Positions 41,531 to 49,833 of a DNA stretch of 64,000 nucleotides are shown one piece after another. The notes under the pieces were generated by a model. The model was not told the origin of the DNA. It ran no database searches and was given only the letters and a program-made list of their open reading frames with translations. The first letter of the stretch is position 1. Every line of letters begins with the position of its first letter. The DNA is from JASHUC01 sp035606175 (lineage in GTDB: Bacteria > Pseudomonadota > Gammaproteobacteria > Steroidobacterales > Steroidobacteraceae): contig DATNFW010000046.1 of assembly GCA_035606175.1 (NCBI GenBank), positions 57,982-121,981 on the forward strand, read 5' to 3'. Both the position numbers and the translations under genes were made by a program.

Positions 41531-42721
41531 ATGAAGAGCATTTCCGAAACGCCTGTCTGTGACTTGGATGTATTCGACCGGGAGTCCGTGCGCAACGCGC
41601 GCGTCGTGGACGATCGGCTGCGGGAGCTGGCCCCGGTCGTGCGGCTCTCCCGCGAGAACATCACCGTGCTCGGCCGCTTCGAGCACGTCACTCAATCGCT
41701 CAGGGACTGGAAGGCTTTCTCCTCCCGGTCGCGGCCTTGGCATGATCCGCAATCCGTGCGCCCCGAGATTCTGCTCACGGACGACCCGCCGCGGCACACC
41801 CAGGTGCGCAACGTCATCGGCAATGCGCTCTCCCCGCGTGCCCTCGCGCAGATGGCCGATCGCTTCAATGTGGAGGCGGATACGCTGCTGCGGCAGGTGA
41901 AGGAATCGAGCGGCGAGGTCGTCGACGCGGTCGGCAAGATCACTCAGGCATTCGTCTACAAGGTGCTGCCCGATGCGCTCGGGCTGCCGCAGGCGGGGCG
42001 CGAGCATCTGTACGCCTTCGGCCACATGGTCTGGGCCACGATGGGGCCGCCGAACGAGCTCTACCAGGAAGCGATGCAGAACACCGCACCAGTCATCGAG
42101 TGGGTCGAACAGTGCTGCGAGCGGCGCAATCTCGATCCCGACGGCCTCGGCATGCAAATGTTCCGCGCGGCCGACCAGGGCCAGATCACCGAGGCGGAGG
42201 CGAAGCTGCTCGTCGGGGTGTTGCTGTCGGCGGCGGCCGATACGACCGTGATGACGATGGCGACCGCGATACGGGCGTTCTGCCTCTTCCCGGAGCAGTA
42301 TCAGCTGTTGCGTGCGGATCCCTCGCTCGCGCGCAGCGCTTTCGATGAGAGCCTGCGGTGGGATTCCCCCTCACGCATGGCCGGACGCATCACGACGCAG
42401 GATGTCGAGCTCGCGGGCTACGTCATCCCCGAGGGCGAGCGCTGCGGGCTGCTCTTCGCCGCGGCGAATCGCGATCCGCGCAAGTGGACGGATCCCGAGC
42501 GCTTCGATATCCGCCGCGACACCAAGGGACACGTCGGCTGGGGGTATGGCATTCACGCGTGCGTCGGGCGTGTGCTCGCGCTTCACGAAGCGGAGGCGCT
42601 GCTCGGCGCGTGTGCGCGGCACATCGGGCGCTTCGAAGCCGCAGGCGAGCCCGTGCCTTGGATGACGACGATCGGCCACGGCCCGGCCCAGCTGCCGGTG
42701 CGCTTCGCGGCTGCAGCGTGA
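41531..42721 (+). CDS. Cytochrome P450, CYP199-like
   Basis: A 396-residue soluble P450. The I-helix has LLSAAADTTVMT, with AAADTT where AGxDT is usual; ExxR is in FDESLRWDSP; the heme ligand is C344 in GWGYGIHACVGRVLALHE. From memory, the stretches GREHL, GPPNEL and NRDPRKWTDP resemble CYP199A, which removes methyl groups from para-methoxybenzoates. GAGG precedes the ATG. No ferredoxin or reductase gene lies next to it, so the electron partner must be elsewhere. Confidence 0.88.
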   Translation: MKSISETPVCDLDVFDRESVRNARVVDDRLRELAPVVRLSRENITVLGRFEHVTQSLRDWKAFSSRSRPWHDPQSVRPEILLTDDPPRHTQVRNVIGNALSPRALAQMADRFNVEADTLLRQVKESSGEVVDAVGKITQAFVYKVLPDALGLPQAGREHLYAFGHMVWATMGPPNELYQEAMQNTAPVIEWVEQCCERRNLDPDGLGMQMFRAADQGQITEAEAKLLVGVLLSAAADTTVMTMATAIRAFCLFPEQYQLLRADPSLARSAFDESLRWDSPSRMAGRITTQDVELAGYVIPEGERCGLLFAAANRDPRKWTDPERFDIRRDTKGHVGWGYGIHACVGRVLALHEAEALLGACARHIGRFEAAGEPVPWMTTIGHGPAQLPVRFAAAA

Positions 42722-42800
42722 AGCGAGCCTCGATCGGTTGCGTTGCCCCGCGAGAAGCTTAAGATCGGGCGCTTCAAACGTCCGGTGCAAAAACGGGGGG

Positions 42801-43643
42801 ATGATGTCGCAACCGAGAGTCGCGCGCGCATGGAAAATGGCGGAGCATGCGTCCGCGCCGGTCGCTTCGATCTCTGCGGGCGCCGAGCTCTACGCCCTGT
42901 GTCAAACGGCCGCGACGGACGGCGTGCTCACGCGCCGCGAGCTCGAGCGCTTGCGCGCGTGGCTCGAGGCGAGTGGCGAGCGAGAGGTGCCGTCCCGGGC
43001 TTTCGTGCGGGGGGTGGTCGAGCATATTCTTGCGGCAGGCCGGATTGCGCCGGTGGATCTGCAAGCGCTCGGGCGGGTGCTCGAGCCGAGCCTGCCGGCG
43101 CCGCTGCGGCGCGGACCCGCCGCGTTGCGTCTCGTGGGGAGCGACAGGATGGCCTACTCGGACGAGAGTGCGACCGAGCGCGTACGGAACGAGCTGCTGG
43201 CGTCGGCTTGCTTCATGGTGGCCGGATGCCGCAGCGAGCGGCGCACGCCCGCTCCTCCGCGAGCCGCGCGGGCGGGTGAGCCGGTACTCCTCGTGCGCGA
43301 GCGGAGCGCGCGCGGCCTCACCGGCGAACAAACGATCGAAGTGCGCACCGCCAACGGCAAGCCGCTCGGTTACGTCCCCGCGCATCGCGCAGCCGAGCTC
43401 GCGCCGCTCCTCGACCGAGGCGCACGCTACCGGGCCCATCTGATCAGCGTCTCGGCCGGGATGCACGCCCCGGTGCTGATCGTGCAGACCTTTCTCTATC
43501 GGGGTGATGCGGTGCTCGGGTTCCCGCATCCAGGCTCGCGGCGCATCGCACCGCGGCATCTCTCGCCGCGCGCCTGGATGCTGCTGCGGCTCACCGTCGC
43601 CATCGCTATCGCAATTGCCGTCGCGCTCGCGCTCAAGGCGTGA
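42801..43643 (+). CDS. HIRAN-domain protein with C-terminal membrane anchor
   Basis: A 280-residue protein. The first 95 residues contain a helical region (LYALCQTAATDGVLTRRELERLRAWLEASG) that looks like a TerB-type fold. A HIRAN-like domain spans about 175-240 (VRERSARGLTGEQTIEVRTANGKPLGYVPAHRAAELAPLL), and one transmembrane helix ends the protein (LRLTVAIAIAIAVALAL). HIRAN domains usually bind DNA ends in soluble proteins, so a membrane anchor is unusual. The start is the first of two ATGs after a run of G; an ATG at 42834 is an alternative. The stop overlaps the next gene as GTGA. Confidence 0.65.
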   Translation: MMSQPRVARAWKMAEHASAPVASISAGAELYALCQTAATDGVLTRRELERLRAWLEASGEREVPSRAFVRGVVEHILAAGRIAPVDLQALGRVLEPSLPAPLRRGPAALRLVGSDRMAYSDESATERVRNELLASACFMVAGCRSERRTPAPPRAARAGEPVLLVRERSARGLTGEQTIEVRTANGKPLGYVPAHRAAELAPLLDRGARYRAHLISVSAGMHAPVLIVQTFLYRGDAVLGFPHPGSRRIAPRHLSPRAWMLLRLTVAIAIAIAVALALKA

Positions 43644-44818
43644 GAGCCCCTGCGCGCCGCGCCTCCTGCTCCACCCTTTGCGCAGTGCTGCTCCTCACCC
43701 GGGCAGCGGTCGGCTGGGCTCGGGACGCGGCCGCTCCGAGCGGCATCGCGTCGCAATCGCCTTCGACACAGTCACCGCCTGTCGGATCCCCCCTGCCATC
43801 GCCGCCGGCGCCCGCGCCGTCGCTGCCGCCGGCGCCCGCGCCGTCGCTGACGCCGTCGAGCTCGGAGGAGGCTCCGGCCGAATCGACCGGGCCCCTCGTC
43901 CCGAGCAAGTTTTCCTGGCTCGATAACGTCCACGATTTGCTCTACAGCGCCGTATGGCAGTCGGCGATGCACCTCGACCGGCTGTTCGGCTCGGAGGAGC
44001 CCGATGTGGCCTACGAGCAGGCCTCCGGCAGCGTCGCGCCGGCGCTGCTATGGGACCGGCATACGGGCTGGCGAACGTTGCTGCGCTTCATCGGCAACGT
44101 GCCGCTGCCGCAGCTTTCGGAAAGTTTCCATGCCTTCGTCGGCCGTCTCAATCCTCAGGAATTCATCTCCGAGAGCCAGGCACCTTCGGGCGTGCTTCCC
44201 AATCCCTACGCTCCCTATCCGCAGGATGAGACGCTGCTCGGCATCCAGTACTACCAGCCGCAGCGCGAAGGCGCGCAATGGGATGCCGGCGCCGGTTTGC
44301 CCGTGACGCTCTCGCGGTTCGATCCGTATGTGAAGGGCGGTTATTTGTATCAGCGCGGCGATCAGGAGCACGGGGTGCTCGAGTGGCGCCAGGACGTGTT
44401 CTATCAGGACAGTCAGGGTGGCTTCGGTGTGACGAGCCGTCTCGACCTGCAGCGCCTCGTCAGCGAGGGCTTGCTGCTCACGTGGACCGGCTCGACGACG
44501 TACGCACAGCGCTCCTACGGATGGCGCAGCTACTCGACGCTCGATGCGTACTTCGCGTTTCCGGATCGGCGCGCGATCGTCGCCGAGCTCGAAGTGGACG
44601 GGGCGACACAGCAAGCCGTGCCGCTGCACAACTTCGGCATCAAAGTCGCTTACCGGCGCAGCATCTTGCGGGACTGGCTCGTGCTCGAGGTGCGCTCGAG
44701 TCTCGATTTCCCGCGGGACTTCAGCGATCAGGCGCGCCTGCCGAGCTGGGGGCTCGGCGTAGGGTTCGAGATGATGTTCGGCTCGGACGTGTTTCTCGCC
44801 CGCCCGATCACGTTCTGA
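43640..44818 (+). CDS. Predicted outer-membrane beta-barrel protein of unknown function
   Basis: A 392-residue exported protein. A signal peptide (about 1-28) precedes a Pro/Ser/Ala-rich linker (30-85). Alternating hydrophobic and polar strands ending in Phe suggest a barrel: YVKGGYLYQRG, GVLEWRQDVFYQD, GFGVTSRLDLQRL, LVLEVRSSLDF, GVGFEMMFGSDVFLARPITF. I do not recognise the family. The GTG start overlaps the HIRAN gene stop, implying coupled translation of two very different proteins. Confidence 0.6.
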   Translation: MRAPARRASCSTLCAVLLLTRAAVGWARDAAAPSGIASQSPSTQSPPVGSPLPSPPAPAPSLPPAPAPSLTPSSSEEAPAESTGPLVPSKFSWLDNVHDLLYSAVWQSAMHLDRLFGSEEPDVAYEQASGSVAPALLWDRHTGWRTLLRFIGNVPLPQLSESFHAFVGRLNPQEFISESQAPSGVLPNPYAPYPQDETLLGIQYYQPQREGAQWDAGAGLPVTLSRFDPYVKGGYLYQRGDQEHGVLEWRQDVFYQDSQGGFGVTSRLDLQRLVSEGLLLTWTGSTTYAQRSYGWRSYSTLDAYFAFPDRRAIVAELEVDGATQQAVPLHNFGIKVAYRRSILRDWLVLEVRSSLDFPRDFSDQARLPSWGLGVGFEMMFGSDVFLARPITF

Positions 44819-44907
44819 AAGCGGCGCGTCGCCGCCGGGAAACTCCTTCGGGGCTCGCGGGTTTAACGCTCACGTCGCGGCACCCGCCGCTGAACGGGAG
44901 GTGGAAC

Positions 44908-45741
44908 ATGAGCTCTGGCAATCTCTCACCCACGGAGCGCTGGGTCTCGACGCTCGCGGGATTCGGTCTCATCCTCGGCGCAACCGTGCGCGGAAGCTGG
45001 TTGCGGCGCCTCACGTTCGCAGCCGGCGGAGCAACGCTGCTCTCGCGCGGGCTCGTCGGATACTGCGGCATGAAGGCCGCCCTGGTGGGCGATGCCGCCT
45101 CCCTCGGCGAGGGCATGCACGAGCAGTGGCAGCGCATGCGCTCTCAGGCCGGCGCAGGTGCCGTCGCGATCGACACGCTCGAGGCACTGCTTCTCGCGGA
45201 GATGCAAGAGCTGGCCTCGGGTACGGCGCAGCTCGGCCGACTGCTCGACCGCATCGAGCGGAGCATCGGCCATAACGATCTGCAAATGCAGCTGCGCAGC
45301 TACGCGACGCAGCTGCACTCGCGCGAGCAGGACCTCGAGCGAATCATCGCGAGCCGGGGCGAGAGTGCGTTTCGGCATCCGGATCAGGCGATGCAGACGC
45401 TCATCGAGGAGACGCGCAAGATGACGCGCGTGGCGGACCCTGCGGTGCGCGATGCCGCGCTCGTCGACTCGGTGCAGCGGATCATTCATTACCAGATCGC
45501 GGCCCAGGGCAGTGCGGCGGCGCACGCGAAAGCGCTGGGTCGGGACGAGGACTCCGCTCGAATCGCCGAGTGGGCCGATCGCGACAAGGCGACCGATGCC
45601 TCGCTCACGGAGCTTGCCAAGGCACTGCTCAATCCGCGCGCGGCCGGCAGAGGCGCAACGGGGACTACCGCGGCCGGCGCGGCGGCCGGCATCGCAGCCG
45701 GGACGACGGGCGCCGCGAGTCCCGCGTCGCGCGCACACTGA
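44908..45741 (+). CDS. DUF2892-DUF892 fusion protein
   Basis: A 277-residue protein. Residues 1-60 match the DUF2892 membrane pattern (LSPTERWVSTLAGFGLILGATVRGSWLRRL ... GLVGYCGMKAAL). Residues about 88-255 resemble DUF892/YciE-like ferritin-fold proteins: DTLEALLLAEMQELASGTAQL, QMQLRSYATQLHSREQDLERII, IIHYQIAAQGSAAAHAKALG. An Ala/Gly/Thr tail follows. The start has GGGAGGTG upstream. A stress or damage-response role is usual for DUF892, but the fused membrane part is less common. Function unproven. Confidence 0.72.
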   Translation: MSSGNLSPTERWVSTLAGFGLILGATVRGSWLRRLTFAAGGATLLSRGLVGYCGMKAALVGDAASLGEGMHEQWQRMRSQAGAGAVAIDTLEALLLAEMQELASGTAQLGRLLDRIERSIGHNDLQMQLRSYATQLHSREQDLERIIASRGESAFRHPDQAMQTLIEETRKMTRVADPAVRDAALVDSVQRIIHYQIAAQGSAAAHAKALGRDEDSARIAEWADRDKATDASLTELAKALLNPRAAGRGATGTTAAGAAAGIAAGTTGAASPASRAH

Positions 45742-45765
45742 CCGGGCGCGCACGCAGCCGTTCGG

Positions 45766-45771
45766 TACACT
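45766..45771 (+). promoter_or_regulatory. -10-like element immediately before def
   Basis: TACACT is followed by seven bases and the def ATG at 45779, again suggesting a leaderless transcript. No -35 consensus at the right spacing is evident. Confidence 0.4.
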
Positions 45772-45778
45772 GCCAGGG

Positions 45779-46312
45779 ATGGCGGTGAGACCGGTTCTGA
45801 GGATGGGACACCCGCTGCTGCGGCAAATCGCAGCGCCGGTGACGGCGTTCGGCAGCGCGGAGCTGCGGCAGCTGATTGCGGACATGGATGAAACCATGCG
45901 CGCGCTCTCCGGCGCCGGAATCGCCGCGCCGCAGATTGGCGTGGGCCTCAGGGTCGTGATCTTCGAGGTCCAGGAAAATCCGCGCTACCCGCACGTCGCA
46001 CCCGTCCCCTACACGGTGCTCGTGAATCCGACACTCACCCCGCTCGATGACGGCCAGGAGGACGGCTGGGAGGGATGCCTGTCGGTACCTGGCATGCGCG
46101 GACTCGTGCCGCGCTACACGCGGCTGCGCTATCGGGGCTTCACTCCCGAGGGGGAGCCGATCGACAGGGCAGTAGAGGGATTCCACGCGCGCGTCGTGCA
46201 GCACGAGGTGGATCACCTCGACGGCATTCTGTATCCGCAACGCATCCGCGATCTCAGCAGCTTCGGATTCGAGGACGCTCTCGCTGGGCAGTTCGCGCCG
46301 ATGCCGGATTGA
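45779..46312 (+). CDS. def: Peptide deformylase
   Basis: A 177-residue metalloenzyme that removes the formyl group from new polypeptides. All three motifs are present: GIAAPQIGVG at residues 47-56, EGCLSVPG at 98-105 with metal ligand C100, and QHEVDHLDG at 141-149 with ligands H142 and H146 and catalytic E143. The ATG at 45779 starts the domain; the frame open upstream lies inside the previous gene. It converges on the YebC gene with 6 bp between stops. No fmt gene is adjacent, so this may be an accessory copy. Confidence 0.94.
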   Translation: MAVRPVLRMGHPLLRQIAAPVTAFGSAELRQLIADMDETMRALSGAGIAAPQIGVGLRVVIFEVQENPRYPHVAPVPYTVLVNPTLTPLDDGQEDGWEGCLSVPGMRGLVPRYTRLRYRGFTPEGEPIDRAVEGFHARVVQHEVDHLDGILYPQRIRDLSSFGFEDALAGQFAPMPD

Positions 46313-46318
46313 TGGGGC

Positions 46319-47041
46319 TCAGGCGAGGGAGTGGAACACGCGCTGGACGTCGTCGTCCTGCTCGAGCTTGTCGATGAGCGCGAGCACTTCCGTCGCTTGG
46401 GCTTCGGGGAGCTCCGCAGGTGCAGTGCAGACGTACTCGTGCTCGGCCGAGAGGGGCGACAACCCGCGTGCCTCGAGCGCTTCCTGCACATGGCCGAAAT
46501 CTGCGAACGCAGAGCGGATGACGATCTGCGGCTCGCCTTTCTCGCCGGTGCTCTCGCCCATCTCCTCGAGCCCGTGGTCGATCAGATAGAGCTCGAGATC
46601 GTCCTGCTCGATACCGGCGGGATCAAGTCGGAAGACGCCCATCTTCTTGAAGAGGAAACCCACGCTCCCGCTGGTTGCGAGATTGCCGCCGCTCTTGGAG
46701 ATGAGATTGCGCACGGCGGCGACGGTGCGTGTCGGATTGTCGGTCGCCGTCTCAACGAGCAGCGCTATGCCATGCGGCGCGTAGCCCTCGTAAATGATCT
46801 CCTGATAATTGGCCGCATCGCGTCCCGAGGCGCGCTTGATGGCCGCCTCGATGCGGTCTTTCGGCATGTTTACCGCACGCGCGTTCTGGATCTGGCGACG
46901 CAAGGCGGGGTTGCCGGCAGGATCGGCGCCGCCCGACTTGACCGCCATGGTGATGTCCTTCGCGATGCGGGCGAACTGCTTCGCCATCCGGTTCCACCGC
47001 GCGAACATCGTCGCCTTGCGGACTTCGAAGATGCGGCCCAT
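46319..47041 (-). CDS. YebC/PmpR-family regulatory or translation factor
   Basis: A 240-residue protein of the YebC family (TACO1-like), recently linked to translation of difficult peptide stretches as well as transcription control. It begins MGRIFEVRKATMFARWNRMAKQFARIAKDI and has KSGGADPAGNPALRRQIQNARAVNMPKDRIEAAIKRA, then YEGYAPHGIALLVETATDNPTRTV. The N-terminus differs from classical E. coli YebC (MAGHSKW...), so this is a divergent subtype that I associate with other phyla. It converges on def. Confidence 0.9.
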   Translation of the reverse strand: MGRIFEVRKATMFARWNRMAKQFARIAKDITMAVKSGGADPAGNPALRRQIQNARAVNMPKDRIEAAIKRASGRDAANYQEIIYEGYAPHGIALLVETATDNPTRTVAAVRNLISKSGGNLATSGSVGFLFKKMGVFRLDPAGIEQDDLELYLIDHGLEEMGESTGEKGEPQIVIRSAFADFGHVQEALEARGLSPLSAEHEYVCTAPAELPEAQATEVLALIDKLEQDDDVQRVFHSLA

Positions 47042-47128
47042 GGGCGAATGGTTGCATGCCGGGCACGCGCGCGCCAGATCGCGCGTAGCAGGGCAGGGGA
47101 GCTTGCGGGGCGGTCGGAGCGGGAATTC

Positions 47129-47168
47129 GGCAGCTCAGGCGAGCTGCCGGCGGCTCAAGCGAGCTGGG
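47129..47168 (-). repeat. 20-bp imperfect tandem duplication at the desaturase stop
   Basis: GGCAGCTCAGGCGAGCTGCC (47129-47148) is followed by GGCGGCTCAAGCGAGCTGGG (47149-47168), 16 of 20 bases equal. The desaturase stop (TGA on the minus strand, 47155-47157) is in the second copy and is duplicated in the first. Confidence 0.75.
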
Positions 47169-48294
47169 CGCGGAGCGACCTCAGTCGCCTGTGCTGCAAC
47201 TTCAATCGCCGCTCGATCTCGCGCAACCGCTGCTGCAGGCGCGTCTGCTCCCAGTGCTCGATGGCGGCACGCTTCTTCTCCTCGAGCCACTGCTCCTTGA
47301 TGCGCGTCCAATCGCTCACTGCGAGGGCGAACGCCTCGTACTCCTGCGCGATGCGGCGGCGCAGCTGCTCGATGTGAGTGCGAGCGCGACCTGCCGCGGG
47401 CATTCGCTCGAGCTGCGCTTCGGCCCGGCGGAACTGAGTGGCGAGCAGAGCGCGCTGGATCTGGAAAGCGGGCGTGCGCTTCAAGCGGCGAGTGAGCCCG
47501 ATGAACGACAGGCTCGCGATCAGCCATTTGGTCGGATCCCATTGCCACCAGCGCACACCGTTGCGGTAGTCGTGCGCGAAGATGTGATGGAAATTGTGAT
47601 AACCCTCGCCGTGTGTGACGAGCGCGAGGATCGGATTGTCGCGCGCGGAGCTCTCGTCGGTATAGGGCCGGTTACCCCACATGTGCGCGAGGGAATTGAT
47701 GAAAAACGTAAAGTGATGACTCAGCACGAGCCGCAGTACGCCGGCGAGCAGGAGTGTTCCCCAGATATCGCCCACGAGCCAGCCCGCACCTATCGGAATG
47801 CCGAAGTTGGTGACGATCGTGAGCAGTGCGTAATGGCGGTGCTGGAAAACGAGGAGCCGATCGCGCTTGAGATCCGGGATGTTCGAGAAGTCCTCGACTC
47901 CACTCGGATAGTCCCGCAGCATCCAGCCGATGTGCGAGAACCAGAATCCACGGCCGGCCGAGTAGGGGTCGCGCGCGTCGTCATCCACATAGAGGTGGTG
48001 GCGGCGATGCCCGCTGCACCAGGCGAGCGCGCTGTTCTGCAACGCCATCGTGCCGAAAATCAGATACAGGACCTTGACCGTGACGTGCGCCTCGTAGGCG
48101 CGGTGTGCCCAGAGCCGATGGTAGCCGCCGGTGATCGACATGCCATTCGCCACCAGCAAAGCCGCAAACAGTGCCCATTCGATACCCGTGTAGCCGTGCG
48201 TCAGGCCGCGCCAGGGGACCAGCACGACGGCCACGGTGAGGGTCAAGACGAAGATGCTGACATTGACCAGAATAAGGGGCGGCTTCTTGGGCAT
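47155..48294 (-). CDS. Acyl-CoA / acyl-lipid delta-9 desaturase
   Basis: A 379-residue membrane di-iron desaturase with the three histidine boxes HRLWAH (59-64), HRRHH (96-100) and HNFHH (233-237), and hydrophobic segments around them. The C-terminal 100 residues form a charged helical, coiled-coil-like extension (RAEAQLERMPAAGRARTHIEQLRRRIAQEYEAF) beyond the enzyme core. It introduces double bonds that could serve as substrates for the CFA-type methyltransferase at 26.6 kb. The gene's stop is inside a tandem duplication. The ribosome site is weak. Confidence 0.9.
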   Translation of the reverse strand: MPKKPPLILVNVSIFVLTLTVAVVLVPWRGLTHGYTGIEWALFAALLVANGMSITGGYHRLWAHRAYEAHVTVKVLYLIFGTMALQNSALAWCSGHRRHHLYVDDDARDPYSAGRGFWFSHIGWMLRDYPSGVEDFSNIPDLKRDRLLVFQHRHYALLTIVTNFGIPIGAGWLVGDIWGTLLLAGVLRLVLSHHFTFFINSLAHMWGNRPYTDESSARDNPILALVTHGEGYHNFHHIFAHDYRNGVRWWQWDPTKWLIASLSFIGLTRRLKRTPAFQIQRALLATQFRRAEAQLERMPAAGRARTHIEQLRRRIAQEYEAFALAVSDWTRIKEQWLEEKKRAAIEHWEQTRLQQRLREIERRLKLQHRRLRSLRAQLA

Positions 48295-48451
48295 TCGGTG
48301 ACAGCTCTACGAGACGGAGTTCACGGCCGCGAGGAGGCCAGGCGGCAACGCAAGAGAGACCATAGCACGAACCCCGGCGTTCTCAAGTGATGCGCCACAC
48401 AGTGGTCATCCAGTGAGTCGATTCGGCGCGCGCCGGGGGCCGAGCCGGTCC

Positions 48452-49384
48452 TCATGCGACGACCTGTAATACCACCTTGCCGCGCACATGTCCCTGCTCG
48501 AGCGTGCGGTGCGCTTCGGCCGCCGCCTCGAGCGGGTAGACGGCGTGCAGGTGTGGGTGGACACGACCCTCATCGATGAGTCGACCGATCTCGGTGAGCT
48601 CGCTCGAGTTTGGCTGAGCGACGTAGCTCTCCGCGTGCGCGCGGCGCGCGCGCGCCTTCTCCTCCGAGGGCCGTTTGAGTGTGGAGATGAGCCTGCCGCC
48701 TTCTTTCAGCACGGCCCATGACCGCTCCTGCGTATCCCCGCCGACAAGATCGAACACCAGGTCGATGTCGCGAAGCTGCTGCTCGAATCGTCCGGAGCGG
48801 TAATCGATCGCCTCATCCGCACCCTGTGCGCGCGCGAAGTCGAGGTCATCGCCCGAGACGGTGGTCGCCACGCGAGCGCCACGCGCCTTCGCGAACTGAA
48901 TGGCGAAGTGGCCGACTCCGCCTGCGCCGCCGTGGATCAGCTCGTGCTGGCCGGCCGTCAGATGACCATGATCGAACTCGCCCTGCCAGGCGGTGATCGC
49001 CGCGAGCGGAACGGCCGCGGCTTCCGTGAAACTGAGGTGCGTGGGCTTCGGGGCGCAGAGCTCGCCCTTGAGGCAGACGTATTCCGCATACCCGCCGACA
49101 CCCCGGCCGTCGAGCATCGCATAGACCGCATCGCCCACCTTCCAACGCGTGACGGCGCTGCCGCACCGCTCGATCGTGCCGGCGATGTCGCGCCCCAGAA
49201 TCTTCGGCAGCTGCTGCGCCGTCACGGGCGGAAAGCCGCCCTGGCGGATCTTGTAGTCGATCGGATTGACGCTCGCGGCGTGCACGCGGATCAAGACTTC
49301 GTCATCCTGCGGCTGCGGAGTCTCGACCTCCTCGATCCTCATGACCTCCGGGCCGCCGAAGGCGTGGATGCGCACGGTTTTCAT
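48452..49384 (-). CDS. Zinc-independent MDR-family NADP oxidoreductase (quinone reductase-like)
   Basis: A 310-residue medium-chain dehydrogenase: KTVRIHAFGGPEVMRIEEVETPQP, VHAASVNPIDYKIRQGG, LGRDIAGTIERCG and the cofactor site IHGGAGGVGHFAIQFAK. The catalytic-zinc cysteine of alcohol dehydrogenases is absent, fitting quinone or enone reductases. The ATG at 49384 has AGAGG seven bases upstream. The desaturase gene follows downstream after 157 bp of non-coding sequence in which I see no feature. Confidence 0.88.
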   Translation of the reverse strand: MKTVRIHAFGGPEVMRIEEVETPQPQDDEVLIRVHAASVNPIDYKIRQGGFPPVTAQQLPKILGRDIAGTIERCGSAVTRWKVGDAVYAMLDGRGVGGYAEYVCLKGELCAPKPTHLSFTEAAAVPLAAITAWQGEFDHGHLTAGQHELIHGGAGGVGHFAIQFAKARGARVATTVSGDDLDFARAQGADEAIDYRSGRFEQQLRDIDLVFDLVGGDTQERSWAVLKEGGRLISTLKRPSEEKARARRAHAESYVAQPNSSELTEIGRLIDEGRVHPHLHAVYPLEAAAEAHRTLEQGHVRGKVVLQVVA

Positions 49385-49518
49385 GTGGAGCCTCTCGTGT
49401 GAGCGCGATTTGACGCGCTGCGAATGAACCCTTCGGCCGGGCTCGGGTTCCGCCACGCGCCGGCCAAGCGTTATAGTCGCGCTCGCCCCGAGTCACTCCG
49501 ACGCGAAAGAGGCCCGCC

Positions 49519-49833
49519 ATGATCACGGTCAACGTGCTCTACCCGAATAAGGACGACGCGCGATTCGACATGAGTTACTACCTCGGAAAGCACATTCCGA
49601 TGGTCAAGAAGCTGCTCGGGCCGGCGCTCAAGGGCGTCGTCGTCGAGCAGGGCGTGGGCGGCGGAACCCCGGGGAGCAAGGCTGCCTACGCCGTGCTCTG
49701 CCATCTGCGGTTCGATTCTGTCGAGGCATTCCAGGCGGCATTCGGGCCGCACGCGGCCAAAGTGCAGGCCGACATCAGCAACTATGCGAGCGAGGCTCCC
49801 ATCATCCAGGTGAGCGAAGTCAAGCTGTCTTGA
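49519..49833 (+). CDS. EthD-family protein
   Basis: A 104-residue dimeric alpha-beta barrel protein with MITVNVLYPNKDDARFDMSYYLGKHIPMVKKLLG, the EthD pattern in which the HIPMV histidine is conserved. A TATAGT -10 lies upstream at about 49471, and AAAGAGG precedes the ATG. EthD proteins accompany oxidation of ethers and other hydrophobic compounds, although most have no proven activity. The stop overlaps the beta-propeller gene (TTGA). Confidence 0.85.
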   Translation: MITVNVLYPNKDDARFDMSYYLGKHIPMVKKLLGPALKGVVVEQGVGGGTPGSKAAYAVLCHLRFDSVEAFQAAFGPHAAKVQADISNYASEAPIIQVSEVKLS

